A DNA stretch of 64,000 nt from Aldehydirespirator sp965219165 (GCA_965219165.1 CBDCMW010000002.1:2294001-2358000), one strand, 5' to 3'. Numbered from the stretch's first letter, positions 48,387 through 58,827 are shown. Numbers and translations are program-made. The notes: generated from the sequence alone by a model not told the origin.

Positions 48387-50018
48387 TCATCGTCGGTCAG
48401 CGTCATCTCGCGGTCTCGATCGTCTCGTCGCCCTCGGCGATGGCGTCCTGGGTCGGCGTGAGCGTGAACGTCCCGGTGCCGCTCGCGGATCCTTGGGGAT
48501 CGTCACCGTGAAGTCCGACACCGCCGCGTAGTCCGTGCCCGAAGTCGCGGTGCCGCCGCCCACCGACACCACCACATCGGTCACGCCGGGCCGCGTCGCG
48601 CTGCCGCCCAGCGTCGCGGTCACCGTCACCGTCGTCCCAGACGCCGACTCCGACACCGAGGTCGGCGACACGGTGAGCGTGATCGACGCCGGCGCGGTCT
48701 CGTCGTCGGTCAGCGTCACCTGCGCCTTGGTGACGGTGAAGCCATCGGCCGTGCCCGTGACGTCGATCGTCTCGTCGCCCTCGGCGATGTCGTCCTGGGT
48801 CGGTGTCAGGGCGAACGTCCCGGTGCCGCTCGCGGTCTCCTTGGGGATCGTCACCGCGAAGCCCGACACCGCCGCGTAGTCCGTGCCCGAAGTGGCGGTG
48901 CCGCCGCCCACCGACACCGTCACATCGGTAGCCGTGAGGAGCGTCGCGCTGCCGCCCAGCGTCGCGGTCACCGTCACCGTCGTCGCGTCGTCGTCCTCCC
49001 CGACCGAAGTGGGCGAGGTGGTCAGCGTGATCGACGCCGGCGCGGTCTCGTCGTCGGTCAGGGTCACCTCGGCCTTGGTGACGGTGAAGCCGGCGACCGT
49101 GCCGGTCACGTCGATCGTCTCGTCGCCCTCGGCGATGCTGTCGTTCGTGGGAGTGAGGGTGAACGTCGCCGTGCCGCTCGCGGTCTCCTTGGGGATCGTC
49201 ACCGTGAAGTCCGACACCGCCGTGTAGTCGGTGCCCGAAGTGGCGGTGCCGCCGCCCACCGACACCACGACATCGGTCGCGCCGGGCCGCGTCGCGCTGC
49301 CGCCCAGCGTCGCGGTGACGGTGACCGTCGTTGCGCCGTCGTCCTCCCCGACCGAGGTCGGCGACACGGTGAGCGTGATCGACGCCGGCGCGGTCTCGTC
49401 GTCGGTCAGGGTCACCTGCGCCTTGGTGACGGTGAAGCCATCGGCCGTGCCCGTGACGTCGATCGTCTCGTCGCCCTCGGCGATGTCGTCCTGGGTCGGT
49501 GTCAGGGTGAACGTCCCGGTGCCGCTCGCGGTCTCCTTGGGGATCGTCACCGTGAAGTTCGACACCGCCGTGTAGTCGGTGCCCGAAGTGGCGGTGCCGC
49601 CGCCCACCGACACCGTCACATCGGTAGCGCCCGGAAGCGTCACGCTGCCGCCCAGCGTCGCGGTCACCGTCACCGTCGTCCCAGACGCCGACTCCGACAC
49701 CGAGGTCGGCGACACGGTGAGCGTGATCGATGCCGGCGCGGTCTCGTCGTCGGTGATGCTCACCGTCGCTGACGCCGGCCGCGCGGTGGTGTCCGGCGCC
49801 GACACCCGGTCGGGCAGCTCGCCGAACCCCAACACCACACTCTCGCCATCATCATCCACGGTGTCGTCGGGCGCGCTGAACGAGAAGCTCTGCTCGGTCT
49901 CATTGCCGGCGAACACCACGATCGTGGGCGCCCCCGCGTAGTCCGCCGCCGACGTGTCGCCCTGATTCGCCACAGTGATCGGCACCGTCACCAGGCGCAA
50001 CCAGGCGCTCGGGAGCAA
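48387..50018 (-). CDS. Giant Calx-beta repeat surface protein, middle part
   Basis: Begins in the frame that restores the Calx-beta repeat TVPITVANQGDTSAADYAGA after a 10-base duplication. It contains one divergent repeat and four 116-residue repeats, then runs out of frame at about 48495 (GCGGA-TCC where other copies have an extra C) and stops at 48387. It is in the same frame as 48353-41478. The two are separated only by three deletions totalling 45 bases, so this is one gene with local damage or a local assembly error. Confidence 0.65.
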   Translation of the reverse strand: MLPSAWLRLVTVPITVANQGDTSAADYAGAPTIVVFAGNETEQSFSFSAPDDTVDDDGESVVLGFGELPDRVSAPDTTARPASATVSITDDETAPASITLTVSPTSVSESASGTTVTVTATLGGSVTLPGATDVTVSVGGGTATSGTDYTAVSNFTVTIPKETASGTGTFTLTPTQDDIAEGDETIDVTGTADGFTVTKAQVTLTDDETAPASITLTVSPTSVGEDDGATTVTVTATLGGSATRPGATDVVVSVGGGTATSGTDYTAVSDFTVTIPKETASGTATFTLTPTNDSIAEGDETIDVTGTVAGFTVTKAEVTLTDDETAPASITLTTSPTSVGEDDDATTVTVTATLGGSATLLTATDVTVSVGGGTATSGTDYAAVSGFAVTIPKETASGTGTFALTPTQDDIAEGDETIDVTGTADGFTVTKAQVTLTDDETAPASITLTVSPTSVSESASGTTVTVTATLGGSATRPGVTDVVVSVGGGTATSGTDYAAVSDFTVTIPKDPRAAPGRSRSRRPRTPSPRATRRSRPRDDADRR

Positions 50019-53000
50019 CGTCCAGGCGTACCTTCACCGCTACCGCCGAACCCTCCGCAACGCTGTAAGCGTCCGGCTCGAAGAACACGTCCACCCGCGG
50101 GTCGTCGTCGTCGACGATGGTCACCGTCGCCTTGTCGGGCCTCGCGGTCGTGCCGGGCACGGTCACCTTCGACGGCCGGTGCCCGAACCCCAGCACCACG
50201 CTCTCGCCGTCGTCGTCGTCGCCGTCCTGCAAGGCACTGAACGTGAACGTCGCCGTGGTCTCGTCGGCGGCGAAGGTCACTGTAAGGCTGTCGGGCACCC
50301 CCGAATAGTCCGCGACCGACGCTCCGCCCTGACGCGTCGCGGTGATCGGCACCACCACCTCGCGCTCCGGGTCCGCCGACAGCCTTACAGTCACCTCCAC
50401 CGAACTGTCCTCATCCACCGAGTAGGACGCCTGCTCGAAGAACAACTCCACCCACGGGTCGTCGTCGTCGACGATGGCGACCGTCGCCTTCTCAGGGCTG
50501 CCCTCGGACACCCCGTCGGGCAGCAGGGCCCCGACGAATCCCAGCAGAACGCTCTCGCCGTCGTCGTCGTCGCCGTCCTGCAAGGCACTGAACGTGAACG
50601 TCGCCGTGGTCTCGTCGACGGCGAACGTCACGCTGGTCGCCGACCGCGAATAGTCCGCGAGCCCCGCTCCGCCCTGACGCCTCGCGGTGATCGGCACCAC
50701 CACCTCGCGCTCGGGAGCGACGTCCAGCTCGACCGTCACCGTCTCCGTCTCGCCCTCGGCCACGCTGTACGACGGCGCCCCGAAGGACACCTCCACCGAC
50801 GGCACGTCGGCGGGGTCGTCGGTGATCGACACCGTCGCCTCGTCGCCCGCCGTGAACCCTGTCGGCAGCTCGGACCCGAACCCCAGCAGGACGCTCTCGC
50901 CGTCGTCGTCCACGGAGTCGGACGCCGCGGCGAGCATGAACGTCTCGGAGGTGTCGCCCGACGCGAACGTCACGCTCTCGGGCACCCCCGAATAGTCCGA
51001 GTCGCCCGCGCCGTTCTGGCCGTCGTGGGTGAGCGGCACCACCACGTCGCGTCCGGGGTCCGCAGACAGCTCCACAGTCACCGTCACCGACGAGCCCTCC
51101 GCCACGCTGTAGGACGACGCCCCGAACGACACGCTCACCGCCGGCGCGTCGGCGGCGTCGGTGATCGACACCGTCGCCTCGTCAGGGCTTCCCTCCGTGA
51201 ACCCCGGCGGCAGCGTGTCGAACCCCAACAGCACGCTCTCGCCGCTGTCGGCGACGGCGTCGAGGACAGCGACGAACGGGAACGTCTTCGACGCCTCGCC
51301 CGACCCGAACGTCAGACGCTGCAGCGTCGAATAGTCCACCCCGGTAGCGCCGCCCTGGTTGGTCCAGGTGAACAGCACCACCACCTCGCTCTCCGGCGCA
51401 GCCGCCAGCACGACCGACACGAACACCGTCTCGCCCTCGACCACGCTGTAGGACGACGCCCCGAAGCTGACCTGCACCGGCGGATCGTCGTTGTCGCGCA
51501 CGGTGACGGTTGTGATCGCGACCACGGCCACGTCGTCGTAGTCGTCGTCGTCGCTGGTGGTCCTGTGGGGCAGCGTCACCGTCTCGGTGTCCTCGACGGC
51601 GTCGTCGTCGTCCGCGGTGACGGTCACCGTCTGGGGCGTGTCCCAGTTGCCGGAGGTGAAGGTGAGCGTCGTCTTGTCGAGCGTGATGTCCTCGTGCGGC
51701 ACGCCCCCGATGGTCACCGTCACGTCCGCCGTCGGCTTGGTGGCCAGCCTCACCGGGTAGCCGACGCCGGCCTCGCCCTCGGTGACGGTCACCGCGGCCG
51801 GGGCCACCACGCCCGCGGTGTCGTCGTCGACTACGTCCACCCTCAGCGACTCCGCGAGACCGTCGTAGTCGTCGTCGGTGCTGACGGCGGTGTGGGTGAG
51901 CGTCACCGTCTCGGTGTCCTCGTCGATGGTGTCGTCGACCGCGGTTACCGTCACCGTCCGGGGCGTGTCCCAGTTGCCGGAGGTGAACACCAGCGATGTC
52001 TCGTCGAGCGACACCTCCGAGCCGGCGCCGCCGATGGTGACCGTCACATCCCCCGACGGCTGCGAGTCGAGCACCGCCGTGTACGTCGTGCCGCCCCCGC
52101 CCTCGGTGACGGTCACCCGCGTCGGGTCCAGGCTCACGCCTGCGGTGTCGTCATCGACGATCGTCACCGTCACGTCGGCGCTCTGGCCCCCGTAGCTGCC
52201 GCCGGTGGCGGTGTGGGCGAGCCTCACCGTGTCGTCGTCGATGTCGGGGTCGTGGTGGGCGATCATCGCCACCGACTGCCACACGCCCCAGTCCACGTCG
52301 GTGAACGTCAGCGTGTCGGGCACGCCATCGAGGTTGCCGCCCTCGGCGCCGGTCACGGTCACGGTCACGTCCCCCGACGGCTGCGACCGCAGTCTCACGT
52401 TGTAGCCGGTCGTGCCACCCTCGTCCACGCTGAGCTGGTTCGGGTTGACCTCCAGACCGGCGTGGTCGGTGCTCCCGTCGTCGATGACCTTCACCGCCAG
52501 CGTGGCGCTCAGCCCGTCGTAGGCGGTGTCGTCGCTGGCCGCGGTGTGGGTGAGCGTCATCTGGTCGTCGTCGGTGTCGGCGTCGGTGCCCGCCCCCAGC
52601 GCCACCGTCCGGGGCGTGTCCCAGTCGGCCGCGGCGAAGGTCAGCACCATCGGGCGCACCGACAGCACCGTCAGGTCGGCGTCGGTGCCGGTGATGGTCA
52701 CCTTCACGTCCTGCGCCGGCTCGGTGGCCAGCCTCACCGTGTAGGTCGAGCCGCCGCCCTCGGGTATCTCCAGGCTCGTCGGGTCGATCAGCAGGCCGGC
52801 CCCGCGGGCTGTGTCGTCGTCGGCGACGGTCACCGCCACGGTGCCGCGCACCGACGAGTAGCCGCCGCCCGCCGCGGTATGGACGAGCGTCACCTTGTCG
52901 TCGTCGGCGTCGTCGTCGTGGCCCGCGGTCACTCTCACGACCTGGGCGGTGTCCCAGTCGTCGGCGGTGAACGTCATCGACGACGTGTCGAGCGACACGT

Positions 53001-56000
53001 CCGTGCCGGCCGTCCCCGTGATCGTCACCGCCACGTTCGCCGACGGCTGCGTGGCCAGCCTCACCGTGTAGGCCGCGCCGGCGTCGGCGCCCGACGTGTC
53101 GCCCTCGTCGACGGTGACGCTGGTCGGCGAGATCACCAGCTCCGGGCGGTCGTCGTCTGCGACGGTCACCGCCACCGCCACCGGCGACGCGCCGCTGTAG
53201 CCCCCGCCCGCCGCGGTGTTGGTGAGCGTCGCCGTGTCGTTCGTGTGGTCGTCGTCGTGGTCCGCGGTCACCGTCACGGTCCGGGGCGTTTCCCAGTTGC
53301 CGGTGGTGAACTCGAGTGCCGCGGGGCTCACGGTGAGGTCCGAGTCCGAGGCGCCCGACACCGTCACGGTCACGTCCCCGGTGGGCGCGGAGGCCAGTCT
53401 CACGGTGTAGGACTCGCCGGCGCTGTCGCCCTCGTCCACGCTCACCGCTGTGGGGGACACCACCAGCCGGGGCGTGGCCCCGCCGCCCGCCTCGTCGTTG
53501 TCGAGGATCGTCCCGGTGGCCGTCCCCCGCAGGATGGTCCCCTCGGCGGGGCTGCTCAGCGTGACGCCCAGCGTCTCGTCGGACTCGTCGATGTTGTCGG
53601 CCACCAGCGTCACGCTGATGGTGGCCGTCGTGTCGCCGGGGCCGATGGTCACGGTGCCGTCGGCGCCGGTGTAGTCCGCCGGGGAGGCGGCCGTGCCGTC
53701 GGCGGTGGCCCACTGCGCGCTGACGGCCACCGCGCTGGCGCCGGTGCGCTCGACGGTGAATTCCAGCGGTCCGGTCTCCTCGTCGGCGGACGCGTCGCGC
53801 ACCGACAGCGAGGGCCGCCGGTCGTCGTCGAGGATCGTGACCGTGGCGCTCGCGTCGCTGCTGAGCGACGCGCCGACCGGGTTGCTCAACGCCACTGCGA
53901 ACGTCTCGTCGGTCTCGTAGATCAGGTCCTGGGTGATCGGTATGTCGATGAGGGTGGAGAGAGCTCCCGCGGTGATGGTGGCCGTGCCGCTCGTGGCTGT
54001 GTAGTCCTTGCCCGCCTCGGCGCTGGGGGTGGGAGCCTCGTCGGCGGTCGAGTAGTCGACCGAGACGTCGCGGTCGGCAGCCCGGCTCATTTGCACCTGG
54101 ACCTTGGCGGTGCCGACGCCCTCGGCGACGGACACGTTAGTCACGCTGAGCGTCGGCGCCTCGGTGTCGGGTTCCTCGGCGCCGGTGTCCCCGTCGTCGA
54201 GGATCTCCCCGTAGGCGAAGGAGTCGTAATCCTCGACGTTCACGCGGTCGTCGAGTCTGAACGAGAAGCGTTCGGTGTTCTCGCCGATCTCGTCGTCGAG
54301 GAGCCCGACCTGCACGGTGAGCCGTCCGACGCCGGGCGGGAACGTCAGCGTGCCCGAGCCCGCCACGTAGTCCGACCCGGAGCGGGCCTTGCCGGCCGTG
54401 CCGGTGTTGGCGGTCTCCGCGTAGTCCGAGGCGGTCCAGCCGACGCTGACCTCCTTGCCGCTCGTTCCCTGGTTCCTGGCGACGCGCAGCCACACGTCGA
54501 AGTTCATGTGCCCGTCCTCGCCCTCGGTGCAGGCCGTGTCGGTGTCGGTGGGGTCGTCGAGGTTGGGGCAGGTTCCGTTCTCGACCTTGATTTGCGGGGG
54601 ACCGTCGGTGTCGCGGATGCTCACCGTTGCCCGCGGGTCGGCCGCAGCGGCGCCCACGATGTTCGACAATTCGACGCGGAACGTCTCGGTGTGCTCGTCG
54701 ATGGCGTCGTTGAAGGTCTTCACCCGGATGGTCGCGGATGTCACCCCCGCCGCGATCTCGACCGTGTCGCTGCCGGAGCGGTAGTCGATCCCGGATCCGG
54801 CCGAGGCGCCGCCGGTCGCCGCCCGGTCGCCCTGGCCGTCCGCCGTCGTCCAACGGAAACTGACGGCCTCGTCGCTCGCCTGGCTGAGGCTGACCGCCAC
54901 GCTGCCGCTGCTGCTCTCGCGCACGGTCACGTCCACGAGCGTCAACTCCGGCAGGCCCTCGAGAACGTCGACGCTCGCCGAGCGGCCCTCCGCGGTGTAG
55001 GAGTAGCCGTCGCCCGGCTGGAGTGTCGCCACGATGGTGCCGTCGCCGTCGGGGACGCGGTCGTCCTGCGTGGGAACGGTGACGGCCACGGTGGACTCGC
55101 CGGCGGCGAACGTGAGCGTGGTCGGCACCACGAACCCGCCGCTGCGGTCGATGTACTCCGCCGACTCGACGATGCTCAGCGTGACGGGAAGCGCCCCGGT
55201 GCTGTTGGCGGCGGGGCGTGTCAGGGTGAACGTGACGTCGTCGCCCTCGGCAATGCTGTCGGCGTCGGCCGCAATCGACACCGCCGGGGCGTCGTTGTCC
55301 AGGATGCGGACATCGAACTGCGAGGCATTGAACGTGACGTACGCATCGGGGAAAGTCTTGCTGAGCCCGATCCTGAAGTCCTCGGTGCCCTCCACCAGGG
55401 AGTCGTCGACGGTCCTGATGCTCACCCGCTCCCTCGTTTGCCGACGCCCCCCCTCGAACGCGATGATGTCGGCGCCAGGCAGGACGACAGTCTGGGTGGA
55501 CAGTGTGCCGCCTGACTCGTCCCGGCGGCGGAAATCGGTCAGGTAGGTCGCCTCCAGGCCCTCCTCGGTGTCGCCGACCAACTCCATCTCCACATGGATG
55601 TCGCTGTGGATGACGGTGGAGCCGACCGGGTACAGCGACGTCGCGACCAGATCGAGCACCAGGTCGCCGCTCTCGTCACCGTCCTCGAAAGTGTCGATCG
55701 TCTGGCCCTCGCCGAGGCCCACCGCGGTGTCGCCGTCGACGTGCAGCACTTCGACCTCCCAGGCCAGGTCATCGTCGAGGATCGTCACGATCGAGATGTG
55801 CGGGAGCAGCGTCGAAGCGAAGATCCCTGAAGGCGTGGCCGGCGCCCGCTCGAGCACGAACTGGAACTGCTCGAGCGGCTCGGGAACGTTGTCGTCGATG
55901 AGTTCCGTGCTAAGAGAAATGTCTGCTTTCCATGACATGAACTCTTCGCCCTCCAACACGAGGAGCTCGGATCTATACCAGTCCGAGGGCTCGAGCGTGA

Positions 56001-57123
56001 TTTGCTTGGCGAGGGGGACGTAGTCGCCCGTCCGGGCATCTAAGAGCGAGTGCCCCTCCGGGATGGGCACTACCGCCGTCAGGCTCCTCGTGGCGATGGC
56101 CAGATCCAACGCGTCCGGGGGCTTGTCGCGAGGGCGGGTGGATTGCAGGGTCAAGGAGGTCTCGAGGCGTCGTGGCCCTTCGACCGTGGTGCCGAGCGAG
56201 CGAGCGGAACTGACGCGGATGGGAACGTCGTTGTCGTCTTGCAGGATCCTCGTCGCGGCATCGGGGCGGCCGACGAGATAGTCGGCGCTCTCGGCGACGA
56301 TCATGGTGAGCGAGCCGTCCGCGACCTCGATCTCAGCGTCGTTGTTCAGCGGGATCTCGAGTCGCACGCTGTCCTGGCCCGGTTGGAACGTCACCGTGCG
56401 GGGGATCCTGAAGTCGTGCACGTACGGCAGCTCGCCGCTGTACTCCGCGGGGTCGGCGTGGTCCAGGTTGTCGTCGAGTTCGTGGTCGAGGTCCACGGTC
56501 AGCGCCCCGGACAGGCTCCCCGTGCGCCGCACGATGTAGGTTGCGCTGCGGTCCTCGGTGACGGGCTCGGTGCCGGCGGCTTCGATCGTCACCACGCTCA
56601 TGTTGACGCGGTGCGCGGCGTCGGCGGGCACCGCGTCGTGCGCCAGGTCGGCGACCCCACCGAGCGAGTCGGTGATCGCATCGCCGCTGCCCAGGGTCAG
56701 CGCGCTCGCGTCGACGCTGACGCCGTCGGGATCGATGTCGTCGCCGATCACCGAGTAGGCGAACAGCGCCTCGCTGCCCCGCACCGACTCGAACAGGGCG
56801 CTCCGCGCCGTGCCACCCACATCGACGGCCAGCGTGGGCGAGCCGCTGACGCGCACGGTCGAGGTGAACTGCACGGAGAACTCGATGGTCTCGCCGGGCT
56901 GGTAGGAGGCCGAGTCCTCGGGCGACGAGACGACGGTGATCGACGAGACCGCAGGGGCCGGCGTCTGCGCGCCGGTGAGCTGCGGGGCCCCCAGCAGGGC
57001 CCCGGCAGCCGCCGCGGCCCCGACGACTCGAAGCGACCGGCTACGCAGCAGCCTCTTCAGCACCCGCCCCCCCCCCCCCCCGCGGCGCGTGGCGCGTCCG
57101 GGCGAGCGCTCGGTAGTGCCCAT
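49900..57123 (-). CDS. Giant Calx-beta repeat surface protein, 5' part
   Basis: 2,407 codons from the ATG at 57123. Residues 15-19 are five Gly encoded by a G15 run. The signal segment is SLRVVGAAAAAGALLGAPQL, and the mature start is GAQTPAPAVSS. Then come many Calx-beta and related Ig-like domains, with VTILDDD/VTVADDD closing strands every 90-130 residues and a Cys pair (NGTCPNLDDPTDTDTACTEG). Homologous sequence leaves this frame near 50000 after DVAPERLV; the true continuation is in the frame starting at 50018. A GTG at 57063, just after the G run, is an alternative start. If so, the run lies in the leader. Secreted, surface-located; role inferred as adhesion or cell-cell contact. Confidence 0.78.
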   Translation of the reverse strand: MGTTERSPGRATRRGGGGGRVLKRLLRSRSLRVVGAAAAAGALLGAPQLTGAQTPAPAVSSITVVSSPEDSASYQPGETIEFSVQFTSTVRVSGSPTLAVDVGGTARSALFESVRGSEALFAYSVIGDDIDPDGVSVDASALTLGSGDAITDSLGGVADLAHDAVPADAAHRVNMSVVTIEAAGTEPVTEDRSATYIVRRTGSLSGALTVDLDHELDDNLDHADPAEYSGELPYVHDFRIPRTVTFQPGQDSVRLEIPLNNDAEIEVADGSLTMIVAESADYLVGRPDAATRILQDDNDVPIRVSSARSLGTTVEGPRRLETSLTLQSTRPRDKPPDALDLAIATRSLTAVVPIPEGHSLLDARTGDYVPLAKQITLEPSDWYRSELLVLEGEEFMSWKADISLSTELIDDNVPEPLEQFQFVLERAPATPSGIFASTLLPHISIVTILDDDLAWEVEVLHVDGDTAVGLGEGQTIDTFEDGDESGDLVLDLVATSLYPVGSTVIHSDIHVEMELVGDTEEGLEATYLTDFRRRDESGGTLSTQTVVLPGADIIAFEGGRRQTRERVSIRTVDDSLVEGTEDFRIGLSKTFPDAYVTFNASQFDVRILDNDAPAVSIAADADSIAEGDDVTFTLTRPAANSTGALPVTLSIVESAEYIDRSGGFVVPTTLTFAAGESTVAVTVPTQDDRVPDGDGTIVATLQPGDGYSYTAEGRSASVDVLEGLPELTLVDVTVRESSSGSVAVSLSQASDEAVSFRWTTADGQGDRAATGGASAGSGIDYRSGSDTVEIAAGVTSATIRVKTFNDAIDEHTETFRVELSNIVGAAAADPRATVSIRDTDGPPQIKVENGTCPNLDDPTDTDTACTEGEDGHMNFDVWLRVARNQGTSGKEVSVGWTASDYAETANTGTAGKARSGSDYVAGSGTLTFPPGVGRLTVQVGLLDDEIGENTERFSFRLDDRVNVEDYDSFAYGEILDDGDTGAEEPDTEAPTLSVTNVSVAEGVGTAKVQVQMSRAADRDVSVDYSTADEAPTPSAEAGKDYTATSGTATITAGALSTLIDIPITQDLIYETDETFAVALSNPVGASLSSDASATVTILDDDRRPSLSVRDASADEETGPLEFTVERTGASAVAVSAQWATADGTAASPADYTGADGTVTIGPGDTTATISVTLVADNIDESDETLGVTLSSPAEGTILRGTATGTILDNDEAGGGATPRLVVSPTAVSVDEGDSAGESYTVRLASAPTGDVTVTVSGASDSDLTVSPAALEFTTGNWETPRTVTVTADHDDDHTNDTATLTNTAAGGGYSGASPVAVAVTVADDDRPELVISPTSVTVDEGDTSGADAGAAYTVRLATQPSANVAVTITGTAGTDVSLDTSSMTFTADDWDTAQVVRVTAGHDDDADDDKVTLVHTAAGGGYSSVRGTVAVTVADDDTARGAGLLIDPTSLEIPEGGGSTYTVRLATEPAQDVKVTITGTDADLTVLSVRPMVLTFAAADWDTPRTVALGAGTDADTDDDQMTLTHTAASDDTAYDGLSATLAVKVIDDGSTDHAGLEVNPNQLSVDEGGTTGYNVRLRSQPSGDVTVTVTGAEGGNLDGVPDTLTFTDVDWGVWQSVAMIAHHDPDIDDDTVRLAHTATGGSYGGQSADVTVTIVDDDTAGVSLDPTRVTVTEGGGGTTYTAVLDSQPSGDVTVTIGGAGSEVSLDETSLVFTSGNWDTPRTVTVTAVDDTIDEDTETVTLTHTAVSTDDDYDGLAESLRVDVVDDDTAGVVAPAAVTVTEGEAGVGYPVRLATKPTADVTVTIGGVPHEDITLDKTTLTFTSGNWDTPQTVTVTADDDDAVEDTETVTLPHRTTSDDDDYDDVAVVAITTVTVRDNDDPPVQVSFGASSYSVVEGETVFVSVVLAAAPESEVVVLFTWTNQGGATGVDYSTLQRLTFGSGEASKTFPFVAVLDAVADSGESVLLGFDTLPPGFTEGSPDEATVSITDAADAPAVSVSFGASSYSVAEGSSVTVTVELSADPGRDVVVPLTHDGQNGAGDSDYSGVPESVTFASGDTSETFMLAAASDSVDDDGESVLLGFGSELPTGFTAGDEATVSITDDPADVPSVEVSFGAPSYSVAEGETETVTVELDVAPEREVVVPITARRQGGAGLADYSRSATSVTFAVDETTATFTFSALQDGDDDDGESVLLGFVGALLPDGVSEGSPEKATVAIVDDDDPWVELFFEQASYSVDEDSSVEVTVRLSADPEREVVVPITATRQGGASVADYSGVPDSLTVTFAADETTATFTFSALQDGDDDDGESVVLGFGHRPSKVTVPGTTARPDKATVTIVDDDDPRVDVFFEPDAYSVAEGSAVAVKVRLDVAPERLVAPGDGADHCGESGRHVGGGLRGGAHDRGVRRQ
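57067..57081 (-). repeat. G15 homopolymer just after the giant gene's start
   Basis: Fifteen consecutive C on the plus strand (G on the coding strand), 42-56 bases downstream of the ATG at 57123, coding five Gly upstream of the signal segment. The present length keeps the frame open. Confidence 0.93.
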
Positions 57124-57708
57124 GATCGCCGTGCGCAGCGCCCGCGCCTAGGTGCCGGCGCGGTCCGCGGTGAAGCCGACGCAGATGCTGTGGGACAACA
57201 AAGATCGCATCTCGGCGTCTAGACGGGTGCTGTCGATTCGAGCGACTCCGCGCAAGCTGACCTCCAGAATCGCGTTGTGATGACTCTCGCAATTCTACTG
57301 GAGGATTCTAGGCTCAGTGACCGATAGTCGTCACTAGATCTGCGCGATTGAGACATTTCTATTTTTGCATATGGATAGATATATTATGTCAATGACTTCA
57401 TGAATAGCCTCAGAATCTCTAGATGCTGCACCAAGGCTCGTGCGTTCGATGGAGCAGCGGAGAGTCACCCAATCGTGTTAGAGAGACTACCGTACTTGAA
57501 CAGTGCGGACGACCACCTCGATGAGTGGGTCCGAGCATGAGCCACCAACCCGTGGTTCACCCATATATTGGGGACTGCCGTTCCCCCTGCCCTGACGGCC
57601 GGCACCGCAGGCGAACTCAACGTGCAGGCTGTTTCCAGCCGCTTGGGCATGGTCCGGGCGAGGCCAGACACTATTGTAAAGATAGATGTGTCATTGTAAA
57701 GCCAAATG
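57124..57708. other. Leader region, partly A+T-rich; remnant coding
   Basis: 57124-57330 would hold the giant gene's promoter. 57340-57420 is markedly A+T-rich (e.g. GGATAGATATATTATG). From about 57480 the plus strand reads LPYLNSADDHLDEWV, a stop, then THILGTAVPPALTAG and further residues to a stop at 57697, perhaps decayed coding sequence of unknown family. No intact gene. Confidence 0.4.
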
Positions 57709-58827
57709 TGATCTTGGATCGTCATCTCGCTTGATGCATCGACCCCAGGCATTCCAGAAAGAGCCCGTCAAGCTGTCATACACGCCAGGGGCGCCTACGA
57801 GGGTGCCGAGGCGGCCGATCCCGACCAAGACCGACCTGGCAGGTGGTCAGGATTCACGGTTGGCCCGCTCGCCGTGCAGCGGGACGTGCTCGCTGAGGAG
57901 CGGCCCGAGTGGAACTCGCGTCACCTGCTGGAGAGACTAGCCGAACACGCTCAGCGGGCCGATATTGCGGTGCTCATGACCCTCGACGAACTGCACAGCG
58001 GCGACCGCGACGAGCTGCGCCGCCTCTCGGCGGACCTGCAACACATCACCAAGCGGGCAAGTCTGCCGCTGGCGATCATTGCTGCCGGGCTATCGGAGAT
58101 GAAGTACACCCTGTTGATGGACAAGACGATGACCTTCTTCCGACGTTGCGCGAGATTCGACATGCCCGACCTGACCACAGCCGACGCCATTGCGGGTCTG
58201 CAGATCCCAGTCCTGGAGTCCGGCGGGGCTTTCGAAGAGGACGCTCTCGGCTTCGCAGCTCGATCCTGCGGGCCACTGCCCTACGAGATGCAGCTGATCG
58301 GCTACAACGCATGGAAGATCGCAGGCGCGCCCAAGAGACCCATCGACATGCTGGCCGTGGAGCAGGCCTGCGATCTCGCGAGCAGGTCAGTGGTGGAGGA
58401 TCTGATCGTGCCCGCATGGCACGACCTGGCTAAATCACAGCAGGCGTTCTTAGGTGCAGTGGCCGACGCGGGCGGGCAGACCCGCCCCGAGAAAGTGGGG
58501 GCTATTCTTCCCTACAGCTTCGTCACTCTGGCAGAAACCGAACATCGCCTCCTTGCCAGCGGCTACCTCACCGAGGCGGACGACGGAACACTGCGCCTGA
58601 CAGAGTTGATGCCCACTGGTGCCGTTCGGCGCTTCGTGGAGTCGCAGCGCCGCTACCAAGGCCTCAGCGAGTCGCCTCTCACCTCAAGACTCTCCATAGC
58701 CCAAGTGCCCGCGCTGGCGCGCTGCGGCGAGTACATGCCACGTGCGAGGGCGCACTGCATTCTCCCCGAGGGCCACCGCGGCGGACACCGCTCAGGCAAG
58801 CGTCGCGCTCGGCGCAGATGGCCATAG
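57709..58827 (+). pseudogene. P-loop ATPase (AAA/ORC-like), lacking its N-terminal P-loop
   Basis: Coding similarity begins just after a stop at 57706 (WIVISLDASTPGIPERARQA) and continues to 58827. Walker B is present as IAVLMTLDELHSGDRDELRR and a sensor-like segment as PLAIIAAGLSEMKY. The C-terminal half has winged-helix-like character (AHRLLASGYLTEADDGTLRL is the approximate region). The Walker A region that should lie about 60-80 residues upstream is absent. A start at 57874 would give a 317-residue remnant. Probably debris of an ATP-binding protein of the AAA_16 type, often linked to mobile elements. Confidence 0.6.

Noticed and set aside
49975..55515. 1,846-codon plus-strand frame
   Set aside because: Antisense of the Calx-beta gene; His/Arg/Val/Gly-rich, no signal or domain.
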